Origin: Oscillatoria princeps RMCB-10
GTDB lineage: Bacteria; Cyanobacteriota; Cyanobacteriia; Cyanobacteriales; Oscillatoriaceae
Reading direction: 5' to 3'
Assembly: GCA_019359235.1 (NCBI GenBank)
Contig: JAHHHT010000004.1
Location: forward strand, 1 to 64,000
Length of the DNA: 64,000 bases
The notes below the pieces were generated by a model. The model was given only the letters and a program-made list of their open reading frames with translations, searched no databases and was not told where the DNA came from. The translations under genes were made by a program, and so were the position numbers. Positions 55,556 through 64,000 of the stretch are shown one piece after another. Within the stretch, counting starts at the first letter, position 1; every line of letters starts with the position of its first letter.

Positions 55556-57765
55556 GCGGTGCGGCTGGGCTGCACTAGAGCCCGCACCAGCAGAGCTGTG
55601 ATGTTGTCGTGGCCATTATACTGGTTGGCGAGGTCAATCAGCTGGCTGACTCCGCGTTCCAAACTGGCGTCTGGACTGAGCAGGGGAGCCAGGTGAGTTT
55701 CCCAGTGGGTTTCCAGCAAATTATTGTCCGTAAGGCCATCGGATGCCAGGAGCAGCAGGGTGTCTTCATGGAGTTCCAGAAACTGCACCTCAGGACTGAT
55801 GAAATCCTCGCTGCGCGGGCCCAAAGCTTGGGTGAGCTGGTAGGCGTCGGGGCGGGAGTAGGCAATATCCGCAGCCACGCCCCGTTTAATTTCCCGCTGG
55901 CCCACCTCGTGATCGGCGGTGAGTTGCTGCAGCCCCTGCAGGCGGCTGAAGCGATAGAGGCGGCTGTCCCCCACATGGGCCACCGCAACCCGGGTGTCTT
56001 GCAGTAACGCCATCACTAGGGTTGTGCCCATCCGTCCTTGCCCTGTGCTTTTTTCTTTTTGGTTGAGGTCATAGATAGCCCGGTTGGCTGACAGTACCGC
56101 CTCTCGGATGCTGGCTTCCGGTGGCATTTGGTCAAGCCAGTGGGTCTGGAAATATCCCCGCAGGGTGTCAACTGCCCGGGCGCTGGCCACTTCTCCGCTG
56201 GCGTGCCCTCCCATGCCATCACAGAGAATAAACAGGCAGCGGGCGTGCACGGTTCGGCCTTGGGGGCTTTCCAGCTTTTCGATCTCCGTGTCTGTGCCAA
56301 AGTAGTCCTCATTGTGGTCTCTCTGGCGACCGATATCGGTGCGGCCAGCATAATCGAGGGCGAGCAACTGCACCGGCAGAATAATCGTGGGCATGTCTTC
56401 ATCATCCTCTCCCATCTCCACCGGCACGCCAGGGGCGTTCGTTTCCAGTTCGTCGGCAATCGCTTCCAGACGGGAGCGCAGCGTTTCCACCGTCTGAATC
56501 TCTCCTTCGCTGCACTCGCGCAGCAGCTGGGTCACCGGCCCGAGCTGGGTGCGCCCGGACTGGTCAAATAACCGCTGCCACAGCTGGCCTAAATCCTGCA
56601 ACCCTATGGGGGCGTCCGGTTTTTCAGCATACAGGCGTCGCAGGCAGAGGATCTCGTCCTCATCCACTCGCAGATTGCTCGCCACCAGCAGGCTTTGACG
56701 CTGCGACCAGGGTTCCAGCGCCGCCCACAGGTCGGCCATCTCGTACAGCCACTGCAACAGCTGCACCGGCGAAACGCTGTCATTGCCCCAGCGCTCTGAA
56801 AGCAGGGGTAAATCGGAGCGGTCTTCCAGCAGCACCACGGACTGTCCGCTCTGCCCCCACGCATCGTGGATCGCTGGCAGGTTGGGATACAGCTGCGACT
56901 GGAGCGCTAAATACGCCTGCGCCATCACGGGAATCTCCCGCTCTGCTAGATTTTTGACGCTGCCTCTCACCTCTGCCCTCGCCGCCTCCCCTTTTGAGCT
57001 GGCCGAGGGCTGGATCTGGGTCTGCCCTGCGAAGGCTTCGGCGAAGGCTGCCAGGGGAGGCAGCTGGAATGGCTTGCAATCCAGGACTCTTACTTCTGTC
57101 TGTCCCGTGTTTGCTCCTTCTTCTGGCGGCAAGGGTTCCAGGAGTTTGTAGCGCTGCTCTGCGTCTAAATACTCAGGGGCCAACCCCTGGGAGGGTGCCA
57201 GGGGCTCACTTTGAATCAGCGTGGGAGCGCTGCTTGTATATCCCGCTCCAGCCGTGACGCTGTTTTCCACCGGACTGTCTGAACTCACAGCTGCGTCTGC
57301 CCTCTTTGGCAGGGTGGCCTCTTGCGGGGCGGTTGCCGCCTTTGTTGAGCTGACACCTGCTGTCTCGCTTTGAGCGAGCTTCGATGAGGCATCCAACCGC
57401 CGGCTTTCCTCCTTGACACTTCCGACTTCAGAGGCCCGGCTGTCCTGAGTTGGGGCTGCAGTGACGGCTGAACTGGCTGCCGGTAGTGCGGGATTTGCCG
57501 AGTCGGGTGAAGTGAGTGCCGGAAGGCAGCCACGGGGGGCTGCCCCTGCGCGCTGCGGCCAGGCCTTAGCGCCCGCACTCTCTTCCCAGATAATGGCCAG
57601 CCACACGCTTCCTGCCGCAGCACCGCAGTTGTGGCAGTTTGGCGCGGACAGCGCCACTTTAGCGCCGCATTCAGAACAGACTTTGTGGGTCAGGGACGTG
57701 CCGCATTGCTGGCAAAACTTGTTGGCACTCGGGTTTTTGAACTGGCATTTGGGACAGACGAGCAT
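55552..57765 (-). CDS. Zinc-ribbon PP2C-type Ser/Thr phosphatase
   Basis: 737 residues. N-terminal double zinc ribbon (CPKCQFKNPSANKFCQQCG, then CSECG...CHNCG). A long Ala/Pro/Ser-rich low-complexity region (~55-300) and an inactive-looking helical middle domain follow. The C-terminal PP2C domain (~475-730) has metal aspartates in DHNEDYFG, DGMGGHASGE, VGDSRLYRF, SDGLTDNN and GHDNITALLV. It removes phosphate from Ser/Thr, antagonising Ser/Thr kinases such as the adjacent FHA kinase. Residues ~73-82 (RAGAAPRGCLP) come from a GGCAGCC palindrome inserted in frame. Confidence 0.9.
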   Translation of the reverse strand: MLVCPKCQFKNPSANKFCQQCGTSLTHKVCSECGAKVALSAPNCHNCGAAAGSVWLAIIWEESAGAKAWPQRAGAAPRGCLPALTSPDSANPALPAASSAVTAAPTQDSRASEVGSVKEESRRLDASSKLAQSETAGVSSTKAATAPQEATLPKRADAAVSSDSPVENSVTAGAGYTSSAPTLIQSEPLAPSQGLAPEYLDAEQRYKLLEPLPPEEGANTGQTEVRVLDCKPFQLPPLAAFAEAFAGQTQIQPSASSKGEAARAEVRGSVKNLAEREIPVMAQAYLALQSQLYPNLPAIHDAWGQSGQSVVLLEDRSDLPLLSERWGNDSVSPVQLLQWLYEMADLWAALEPWSQRQSLLVASNLRVDEDEILCLRRLYAEKPDAPIGLQDLGQLWQRLFDQSGRTQLGPVTQLLRECSEGEIQTVETLRSRLEAIADELETNAPGVPVEMGEDDEDMPTIILPVQLLALDYAGRTDIGRQRDHNEDYFGTDTEIEKLESPQGRTVHARCLFILCDGMGGHASGEVASARAVDTLRGYFQTHWLDQMPPEASIREAVLSANRAIYDLNQKEKSTGQGRMGTTLVMALLQDTRVAVAHVGDSRLYRFSRLQGLQQLTADHEVGQREIKRGVAADIAYSRPDAYQLTQALGPRSEDFISPEVQFLELHEDTLLLLASDGLTDNNLLETHWETHLAPLLSPDASLERGVSQLIDLANQYNGHDNITALLVRALVQPSRTA
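57525..57549. repeat. In-frame palindrome inside the PP2C gene
   Basis: GGCAGCC-ACGGGG-GGCTGCC then CCTGC, in the disordered region after the zinc ribbons. Confidence 0.7.
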
Positions 57766-58945
57766 GATCGGTTATCAATTAGTAGGGGCTGGTTTATGAC
57801 AATCGGCGATTTTCACGAAGCTGTTGGCGAATCCGTGAGCGGTCGGGGCGGGTTTTTCGGCGGTACGGGCTGTGTGACACAGTTTTTGGGTGAACCCGCC
57901 CCTACACTGGCTCCCTTTCCTGATTTCCTCGTTCCCAGGGTATGACCCCTTATTAATTCGCCAACAGCATCTTTTCACTCTCGATTCCGCACCAGTACGC
58001 GCTTCCTAACACCCTTGTAGCACAGGCACCGTCGCCTCGCACGTCGCGTGCCGGTGGGGCGTACCCCTTGCCTTCGGGCGGTTTGATGGCAGGCTGCCAC
58101 AGCTGAGTGTCACACCGGCATTCTCGTTAAACCGGCCCGCACCCTCGTTTTGACTGATGAGTTTCACGCTATTACTGATAGCTCAACATTCCAAACTCCC
58201 TAACTGGGGGTTGCTACTGTCTACTTCCAAAGCAAGGGGAGTGGGAATTAGGCTACCGCTCCCGACTTGCCCCAATTTGAGTGGCCCTCCATCCGTTAGC
58301 TGTCGAGTCTCACCGCGTAGGAGTGCCCTTTATTCTTTGGAGTTTTGGGGTTGGCGTTTCCCACCCCACTTCAGTCTAAAACTATTTCAGCAGCTTGTTA
58401 AAGGTTTCACCCGAATTTTGATAGAGCAATTCCCGTCTGGCGCTCTGACAAAATGCTTCGCGGGGCGGCTTTGCCTGGGGGAGCCGTCAAGCCGGCGAGC
58501 CGCTTGCCAAGGGAACTGGGGGGCGAGAGATTTTCATCCGGCGTGGCTAACTCGGTTCCCTAGCGCTGTCTGGAATTCGTCCGCAATTGTGACAAACACA
58601 AAAGCTGTCTCTCACTGTACAGCCGGCTGCGCCACAGCTCGCACAATCAGTTCATACAATCTCTTTAATTTTATTAAGCGCTCTCCATAAATGTTCAAAT
58701 ATTTTAGGAAATTTTCAGAAACCCGCGCTCACTCCTGTCTGACAGGGCCGACCGGCATGCCGCCCGCCGCTGGCTTAAAAAAAATGTATTCAATCGGAAA
58801 TTATAGTATTTTTATTAGGTGGAGGGGGGAGGCGGCCCGATAGCGGGTCAGGGCAATCCCAGAAACCGGGGAAATAGGGGGCGGGAAAACCTCGCGCAAA
58901 ACGCCGGTGAGGCGCAGATATTTATCAACCCGCCCGAAGCAAGAC
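57766..58945. other. Longest intergenic region, 1.18 kb
   Basis: It contains the PP2C promoter region, the MITE-like element at 57820-57968 and about 900 bp without recognised features. A plus-strand frame 58157-58690 is Ser/Arg/Leu-rich with no ribosome-binding site or family. I looked for rnpB, tmRNA and 6S-type signatures and did not find them. Confidence 0.45.
57820..57968. mobile_element. Second MITE-like element with GCTGTTGGCGAAT ends
   Basis: Left GCTGTTGGCGAAT (57820-57832) and right ATTCGCCAACAGC (57956-57968) are 13-bp inverted repeats identical to the core of those at 27565/27851. The interior has its own GGGGCGGGTT..AACCCGCCCC palindrome. No coding capacity. Confidence 0.6.
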
Positions 58946-59572
58946 CTATGGCAACGCCCGCTCGCTCTGGAAGTTCAGCGACTGGCACAGCTGTTTCACC
59001 TCATCTCCGGTTAAATCCCGCCACTGACCCGGTTCTAGCGGCTCTAAACGCAGGGGGCCAATGGCCACTCGCACCAGCCGCAAGGTGGGAAACCCCACTG
59101 CTGCTGTCATCCGCCGCACCTGCCGGTTTCGCCCCTCTGTGAGGGCGATCTGCAGCCAAGCTGTGGGAACATTTTTGCGAAACCGAATCGGTGGGTCGCG
59201 AGGCTTGAGGGGCGGTTCCAAGGGCAGCCTCTCAACTGTTGCCGGTCGGGTGCGGTAATTTTCGATCTCTACGCCCGAGCGCAGGCGCTGTAGGGCGTCT
59301 TCATCCGGAATGCGCTCCACCTGCACCCAGTAGGTGCGGGGGTGGCCAAATCGGGGGTCAAGCAGCCGGTGCTGCAGTGGCCCGTTGTTGGTGAGCAGCA
59401 GCAGCCCTTCACTGTCGAGATCGAGACGCCCAGCTGGGTAGACGGAAGGCACCGGCACCCAGTCCTTGAGTGTGCGCCGGTCTGCAACGGCACTGCCGGT
59501 GTCTGTGAACTGGCTCAAAACGCCGTAAGGCTTGTAAAACAGCAAGTATCGGTAAGACTGTTTTTTGGGCAT
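58946..59572 (-). CDS. Pseudouridine synthase, RluE/RsuA family
   Basis: 208 residues from [18 protein letters not shown]; there is no clear ribosome-binding site. The catalytic motif [15 protein letters not shown] carries the nucleophilic Asp, and [21 protein letters not shown] is the second family motif. No S4 domain, as in RluE (modifies U2457 of 23S rRNA in E. coli) and unlike RsuA. The frame extends upstream to 59638 through a 15-bp tandem repeat coding CPIAQ units; that extension is probably untranslated but remains open. Confidence 0.88.
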   Translation of the reverse strand: MPKKQSYRYLLFYKPYGVLSQFTDTGSAVADRRTLKDWVPVPSVYPAGRLDLDSEGLLLLTNNGPLQHRLLDPRFGHPRTYWVQVERIPDEDALQRLRSGVEIENYRTRPATVERLPLEPPLKPRDPPIRFRKNVPTAWLQIALTEGRNRQVRRMTAAVGFPTLRLVRVAIGPLRLEPLEPGQWRDLTGDEVKQLCQSLNFQSERALP

Positions 59573-59965
59573 GGGGCATTGGGCGATCGGGCATTGGGCG
59601 ATCGGGCATTGGGCGATCGGGCATTGGGCATGGGGCATTGGGCCTTATATCGCGGGTGAACCGGCCCCTACAGCTGCAGACTGCAACTGCAGAGAGTCGA
59701 TGCCAGCAGACCAGAACCGCTGTTGTGCATTTAATTTGCTCTATATACCTCTAGGCCACAGTTACCACTAACTAACTTTTACCGATGCTCTGTGGCTGCC
59801 TACCATTGGCAAAAACAAGCAGATTAAAAGCATAAAATTTGGCGGGGCGCTGACCCAGCGCCCCAGTCCCACATCCGTTACATCAGTTCTCAATCTGCTG
59901 CAGCAGTCGCCGCGAGAAAATTATATGTGCGCTCGCCAAACAAGGGGCATCAAACAGAACTGATA
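59573..59965. other. Intergenic with 15-bp tandem array
   Basis: 393 bp. It contains the 15-bp array (59576-59641) directly upstream of the pseudouridine synthase. The rest is unremarkable. Confidence 0.55.
59576..59641. repeat. 15-bp tandem repeat GCATTGGGCGATCGG
   Basis: Three perfect copies (59576-59590, 59591-59605, 59606-59620) and a degenerate fourth with GCATGGGG. The unit length is a multiple of three, so it keeps the minus-strand frame open and would encode CPIAQ repeats. Confidence 0.8.
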
Positions 59966-60121
59966 TTACTGTGGAATTCGACAGGCTGATAGGGCAGCTG
60001 ACATGATAATTTGCTGGCCCTGCAATCCAGAGGCTTTGGGGGCGGCTGAAGGCGATGATATTGCCATCAGCAGGTTGAGCAAGAAAGTGATAATGGCGGC
60101 TTGTAGCAGTTTTTCCAGCAT
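59966..60121 (-). CDS. 51-residue exported or membrane small protein
   Basis: ATG at 60121 has AGGGGAG 6-7 bases upstream, a very good site. The protein starts MLEKLLQAAIITFLLNLLMA, a signal-peptide or membrane helix, then SSPSAAPKASGLQGQQ, ending SACRIPQ before TAA. It lies 139 bp after the Pro/Ala-rich envelope protein gene on the same strand and may be cotranscribed. I do not recognise the family. Short but well supported by the ribosome-binding site and the hydrophobic N-terminus. Confidence 0.65.
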   Translation of the reverse strand: MLEKLLQAAIITFLLNLLMAISSPSAAPKASGLQGQQIIMSAALSACRIPQ

Positions 60122-60260
60122 CGCAGACTCCCCTCTATCTGCATGTCACTGTTAAATTAAAATTGGCTTGCCCGAGAACACTTCATCCGGGTAATCCACC
60201 AGACGGGATGATTTTCTAGGGGTTCCCGAACAAGCCAAATTGCCAAAAGCCGCCTAATTT

Positions 60261-61610
60261 CTACTCTTGGCGCTCTTGGCGTATTGGCGGTTCGTTTTCT
60301 ACAGGTGCCTCAGCATCAGATTCAGCTTCTTTCGCCTCAGCTGTTACTGTTTCCGAGGTGCTAGCAGCAGGTTCGGGGTTGGTTTGGGCAGGTGCCGGTG
60401 CTGTTGCTTCCGGGGTGGCGGCAGGTTCGGAGACGGTGGCTGCCGGTGCCGGCACTTCTGGAGTCACTTCCGGTTTCGGTGCCGGTGCCGGTGCCGGTGC
60501 CGGTGCCGGTGCGGGAACTTCAGGGGTGACTTCCGGTTGGGGTGCCGGTGCTGGTGCGGGTGCCGGTGCGGGTGCCGGTGCGGGTGCCGGTGCCGGTGCT
60601 GGCACTTCCGGCTGGGGTGCCGGTGCGGGTGCCGGTGCCGGTGTTGGTTCGGGGGCGGGTGGCTGGGCGATGTAGCTAGGATCTACAATGCCGCGAAGCT
60701 CCGCAGCCGAGAGTTCGCCGCGAACCAGCTTGGAAAGGGTGTCTTTTGCTTTCGGTTCGTAGGTGATCAGCCGCACTGTATTGTTAAAGGCGTTTTTAAC
60801 CGGGTTTCCCTGTTCGTCGAGAAATTCCAGCTGCACCCAGTTTTTGCCCGGTTTGAAGCCTTTGAGGTAAATCGGCTCCCAGCGGTCGAGGACAAAGCTT
60901 TGGCCATTGACAGTGACGCGAATTCGCCAGTCGGCTATCTCGTCGTCCGGATTTTCTCGGGCGGCGAGGTGGAGTGGGGCGTTGGTGAGGTAGAAGTCGA
61001 GCATCACCGGCTCAGCCCCGTAAGTGCCGGTGGGACGGCTGTAAGTTAGCAGGGGCAGGGCCCGATCGGGTCTGCTGTCCTCGGTTTTGGCAAAAATGTG
61101 AAAGGTGGTTTGGGCGTAAGCACCCTCATTTTTATAGCTCTCGTGCCAGGGGCGGGAGGCAAACACTCGCAGGGTGTGGGTTCCTGGGGGCACATCCTCG
61201 AAGACCAGAGGCTGGTTGAGGTCGTACACTTCCTTGTAAGGTTGGTTGTCCAGGATCGCGGCCAGGTAAGGGCCAAGTCCCAGTTCTGGGTTCTGGAAGA
61301 CCGGCAGGTCGCGAACCTGCAGGCGCACAGTAACAGTTGTGTCTTGCAGCACTTCTTCTGGCTGGGGGCTGAGAATGGCCACTTGAGGCCGGTAGAGGTC
61401 GGCAGTCTGGCGCAGCTCTTGAATGACGGAGGGTGGGGAGACTTCTGAGATTTTTGCCTCTACCCGAGCCGGTGGAGCGCCACCGCTGTCCAATTCCTTT
61501 GAGGGCTGGAGGCGATCCCCACAGCTGACCGTACCCAGTACCAAAACGACGGCCACCAGCGATGCCAGCAGGGCTCTCGCAGCAGTCTTTAGCCAATTCA
61601 TCCCAAACAC
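60261..61610 (-). CDS. Pro/Ala-rich envelope protein, possible lipoprotein
   Basis: 449 residues; MNWLKTAARALLASL (Met4) is a likely start. A hydrophobic signal ends in GTVSCGD, a weak lipobox with Cys at about 30. Residues ~60-300 form a beta-rich domain (VAILSPQPEEVLQDTTVTVRLQV, PPGTHTLRVFA) resembling extracellular Ig-like or carbohydrate-binding folds. Residues ~320-410 are PAPAPAPAP and PEVTPEVPAPA repeats, a cell-wall-spanning linker type. The final IRQERQE comes from a CCGCCAATACGCCAAGAG repeat at the 3' end. Role unknown. Confidence 0.78.
   Translation of the reverse strand: MFGMNWLKTAARALLASLVAVVLVLGTVSCGDRLQPSKELDSGGAPPARVEAKISEVSPPSVIQELRQTADLYRPQVAILSPQPEEVLQDTTVTVRLQVRDLPVFQNPELGLGPYLAAILDNQPYKEVYDLNQPLVFEDVPPGTHTLRVFASRPWHESYKNEGAYAQTTFHIFAKTEDSRPDRALPLLTYSRPTGTYGAEPVMLDFYLTNAPLHLAARENPDDEIADWRIRVTVNGQSFVLDRWEPIYLKGFKPGKNWVQLEFLDEQGNPVKNAFNNTVRLITYEPKAKDTLSKLVRGELSAAELRGIVDPSYIAQPPAPEPTPAPAPAPAPQPEVPAPAPAPAPAPAPAPAPAPAPQPEVTPEVPAPAPAPAPAPAPKPEVTPEVPAPAATVSEPAATPEATAPAPAQTNPEPAASTSETVTAEAKEAESDAEAPVENEPPIRQERQE
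60265..60295 (-). repeat. CCGCCAAGACGCCAAGAG repeat forming the end of the envelope gene
   Basis: Read on the minus strand it supplies PPIRQERQE and the stop. It is used in a different frame from the copy that ends the kinase at 25961. Confidence 0.7.
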
Positions 61611-62537
61611 GCAGCCACTCTCCTATGCGTTCTATTGAAATATGTAATCGAATCCAGGGGAGGATTTCAATGGACTGACGGGGAATGGCTCTCTGGCAAC
61701 TGATGCAGTTGCTGCCAACCCCCAAAAACCATATTGCCCTATCTGGGCCTTTGAGAAGAATTGCCTGCCATGCTGCCGAGCTGGATATACCCAAAAGCCG
61801 CGCTCAGTTGGGAAGCGAGGGATCTTTCCTTAAAGGATTGTTGCGTTTTGTTAAAAAATCGCCGCCCCCCTTGACTTTTTCTCAGAGCTGGGGGCGCAAG
61901 GGGGGATAAGAGCGGCGGCAGGCTTTTTTTAATTTTTGTTAAGTACACTCAGATAGCAGCGGCGGCAAGACATATAATTCAGCGACAGGACTCCTGGAGG
62001 TTGGGGCTGGAGCTTTCAGCCTGGTGCCGGATGGGTGATAAGGTGGGATGGGAGGCTGTTGGGTAGCCAACAGGCTCTGATTCTGAAAAAAGCCCTGGTT
62101 TTCCTTTACAATCAACAGGAGAGCCGCTCGGCTGATTGATGCGCTCGTGTCCGGCTGGTTGCAAACAATAACCGCATCCGGATCTCTCCCCATGTCTTTA
62201 AGGGGGAGGGGTAGATCCACTGCCGTTTGTGCCTGTAGGGATTTATTTTCCTGCTGGGCACAAAAAAATTGCCTTACATCCGGATATATTTAAGATCCGG
62301 GTAGATGCAGGCGAATTTTTTTAGAACGGTTGCGTCTCGAAACCAGGAGCTTGCTATACACTATAAAAAGTTAAGAAGCTCAACATCGGTTTAATGAGCG
62401 TCGCCTTTCAAGGGCCAACCAGCGCTCAACAGAAAGGCGAACCACTGCCTGTAGGCGCAACGCCGTGCGCTCTTAGCGCAAGGCCAAGTCTAGGGGGAAG
62501 AATTACTCGTTCGTAGTTATTAGAGAGGAGAGTCTCG
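61611..62537. promoter_or_regulatory. psaA upstream region
   Basis: 927 bp. A T-rich hairpin region at about 61850-61935 (GCCGCC..GGCGGC then TTTTTTT) may end a transcript. The leader near psaA contains TATACACTATAAA at about 62353-62365, a possible -10 region, a CGCCTTTC..GAAAGGCG inverted repeat at about 62400-62440, and a repeat GTAGGCGCAACGCC also found near 12120. An ATG at about 62394 opens a 40-codon frame without a ribosome-binding site. A long, structured psaA leader is usual in cyanobacteria. Confidence 0.5.
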
Positions 62538-64000
62538 ATGACAATCAGTCCTCCTGAGCGGGGGCCAAAAGTCAAGGTGACAGTCGATAAAGATCCAGTA
62601 GCCACTTCATTTGAGAAGTGGGGCAAGCCTGGACACTTCGACCGATCCTTGGCACGGGGACCAAAAACCACTACCTGGATTTGGAACCTGCACGCCAACG
62701 CTCACGATTTCGACAGTCACACCAGTGACCTGGAAGACGTTTCCCGCAAGATATTTAGCGCGCACTTTGGCCACTTGGCTGTCATCTTCGTCTGGTTGAG
62801 CGGCGCGTATTTCCACGGCGCTAAGTTTTCCAACTACGAAGCTTGGCTGAGCAATCCGACCGGCATCAAGCCCAGCGCTCAAGTCGTCTGGCCAATTGTC
62901 GGTCAAGAAATCCTCAACGCCGATGTGGGCGGTGGCTTCCACGGGATTCAGATCACCTCCGGTCTGTTCCAGCTGTGGCGTGCTTCTGGCTTCACCAACA
63001 GCTTCCAGCTGTATGTAACAGCGATTGGGGCGCTGGTGATGGCAGGTTTGATGCTGTTCGCCGGGTGGTTCCACTATCACAAGCGGGCTCCCAAACTGGA
63101 ATGGTTCCAGAATGTGGAGTCGATGATGAACCACCACTTGGCAGGCTTGCTGGGTCTGGGCTCCTTGTCTTGGGCAGGCCACCAGATTCACGTGTCCCTG
63201 CCGGTGAACGCCATGCTCGATGCCATCGATGCCGGCAAGCCGCTGACCTTCAACGGCAAAGTGATCGCCAGCGTCGCGGACATCCCCCTGCCCCAGGAAT
63301 ACGTCTTGAACACAGACGCCATGGCGCAGTTCTTCCCCAGTTTCGCCAAGGGCTTGACTCCCTTCTTCACCTTGAACTGGGGTGAGTATGCCGACTTCCT
63401 GACCTTCAAGGGCGGTGTCAACCCGGTCACGGGTGGCTTGTGGCTGACTGATACGGCTCACCACCACTTGGCTATAGCTGTGCTGTTCATCATCGCCGGC
63501 CACATGTACCGGACAAACTGGGGCATTGGCCACAGCATGAAGGAAATCCTGGAGGCTCACAAAGGCCCCTTCACAGGGGAAGGCCACAAGGGTCTCTACG
63601 AAATCCTCACCACGTCCTGGCACGCTCAGCTGGCTATCAACCTGGCGATGATGGGTTCGGTCAGCATCATCGTGGCCCATCACATGTATGCGATGCCTCC
63701 GTATCCGTACATCGCCATCGACTACCCGACTCAGCTGTCCCTGTTCACCCACCACATGTGGATTGGCGGGTTCCTGATTGTCGGTGCCGGCGCTCACGCC
63801 GCCATATTCATGGTGCGCGACTACGACCCAGCCAAGAATGTCAACAACTTGCTGGATCGCGTCATCCGCCACCGGGATGCCATCATCTCTCACCTCAACT
63901 GGGTGTGCATTTTCCTCGGCTTCCACAGCTTCGGTCTGTACATCCACAATGACACCATGCGTGCCTTGGGCCGGCCCCAAGACATGTTCTCCGATACGGC
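62538..64000 (+). CDS. psaA: Photosystem I P700 apoprotein A1, 5' part
   Basis: 487 codons plus two bases are visible of about 750; the gene runs off the right edge. It starts [20 protein letters not shown] with GAGAGGAG about 7-10 bases upstream. The unmistakable sequence includes [66 protein letters not shown] and [18 protein letters not shown]. PsaA binds P700, antenna chlorophylls and, with PsaB, the Fx cluster; psaB normally follows. Its assembly factor Ycf3 is encoded at 37946. Eleven membrane helices are expected; about seven are in view. Confidence 0.99.
   Translation, partial: MTISPPERGPKVKVTVDKDPVATSFEKWGKPGHFDRSLARGPKTTTWIWNLHANAHDFDSHTSDLEDVSRKIFSAHFGHLAVIFVWLSGAYFHGAKFSNYEAWLSNPTGIKPSAQVVWPIVGQEILNADVGGGFHGIQITSGLFQLWRASGFTNSFQLYVTAIGALVMAGLMLFAGWFHYHKRAPKLEWFQNVESMMNHHLAGLLGLGSLSWAGHQIHVSLPVNAMLDAIDAGKPLTFNGKVIASVADIPLPQEYVLNTDAMAQFFPSFAKGLTPFFTLNWGEYADFLTFKGGVNPVTGGLWLTDTAHHHLAIAVLFIIAGHMYRTNWGIGHSMKEILEAHKGPFTGEGHKGLYEILTTSWHAQLAINLAMMGSVSIIVAHHMYAMPPYPYIAIDYPTQLSLFTHHMWIGGFLIVGAGAHAAIFMVRDYDPAKNVNNLLDRVIRHRDAIISHLNWVCIFLGFHSFGLYIHNDTMRALGRPQDMFSDT

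Noticed and set aside
58157-58690. 177-codon plus-strand frame
   Set aside because: Composition unlike a protein (Ser/Arg/Leu/Pro), no ribosome-binding site, no family.
62394-62516. 40-codon frame in the psaA leader
   Set aside because: No ribosome-binding site, and it passes through an inverted repeat shared with the 12.1-kb region; not supported as a leader peptide.
62607-63980. 457-codon open frame on the minus strand
   Set aside because: It lies entirely antisense to psaA, which is unmistakable; GC-rich third positions of psaA keep the opposite strand open.

Overview
This is a cyanobacterial chromosome segment. The taxonomic call rests on core photosynthesis and carbon-fixation genes: psaA (runs off the right edge), ycf3, petH with an N-terminal phycobilisome-linker-like domain, and prk with the light/dark-regulated cysteine pairs. 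The copper importer ctaA and several small proteins that look cyanobacteria-specific agree with this. The moderately high GC, many short palindromic repeats, several Ser/Thr kinases and cyclases, and an RTX protein suggest a filamentous Oscillatoriales-type organism. The genus cannot be fixed from the sequence. I found no tRNA, rRNA, CRISPR array, transposase or prophage.

Layout. 1-6 kb: 3' part of a large RTX calcium-binding protein, then panD with a metallo-beta-lactamase-fold hydrolase, inorganic pyrophosphatase and a small membrane protein. 6-10 kb: a GAF-GAF-PAS adenylate cyclase followed by a shortened cyclase paralogue that has lost catalytic residues. 10-16.5 kb: recN, a TAXI solute-binding protein, and an ABC1/UbiB kinase. 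16.5-19.3 kb: an Eco29kI-like type II restriction-modification pair and a CcaA-like beta-carbonic anhydrase. 20-26 kb: a response-regulator/PAS/adenylate-cyclase protein, a coiled-coil protein and valS. 26-30 kb: two paralogous Ser/Thr kinases, the second carrying ten ankyrin repeats beyond a membrane span. 30-36 kb: a Tat-exported beta-CA-like protein and a SulP transporter, an orphan HicB-like protein, an esterase and a metallophosphoesterase. 36-41 kb: a TerB-like protein, a newly read 43-residue ORF, ycf3, gatC, a duplicated-motif small protein, homoserine dehydrogenase and a truncated antitoxin. 41-46 kb: a 1367-residue Eco57I-like restriction-modification enzyme and a VapBC pair. 46-52 kb: divergent petH and prk, then ctaA. 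52-58 kb: small cyanobacterial proteins, then a PP2C phosphatase and an FHA-Ser/Thr kinase in tandem. 58-64 kb: an RluE-type pseudouridine synthase, a 51-residue exported small protein, a Pro/Ala-rich envelope protein and psaA.

The themes are carbon and electron flow (psaA, ycf3, petH, prk, two CA-family proteins, SulP), second-messenger and phospho-signalling (three cyclase-domain proteins, three kinases, one PP2C), and DNA defence (two restriction-modification loci, toxin-antitoxin remnants). The most unusual layer is repetitive. At least six palindromic repeat families sit between genes, and in several cases they form the stop codons, C-termini or internal loops of proteins. The hexamer ACCGGC/GCCGGT is strongly over-represented, whereas CCGCGG, the expected site of the Eco29kI-like enzyme, was not seen once. 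Coordinates of palindromes were counted by eye and may be off by one base.
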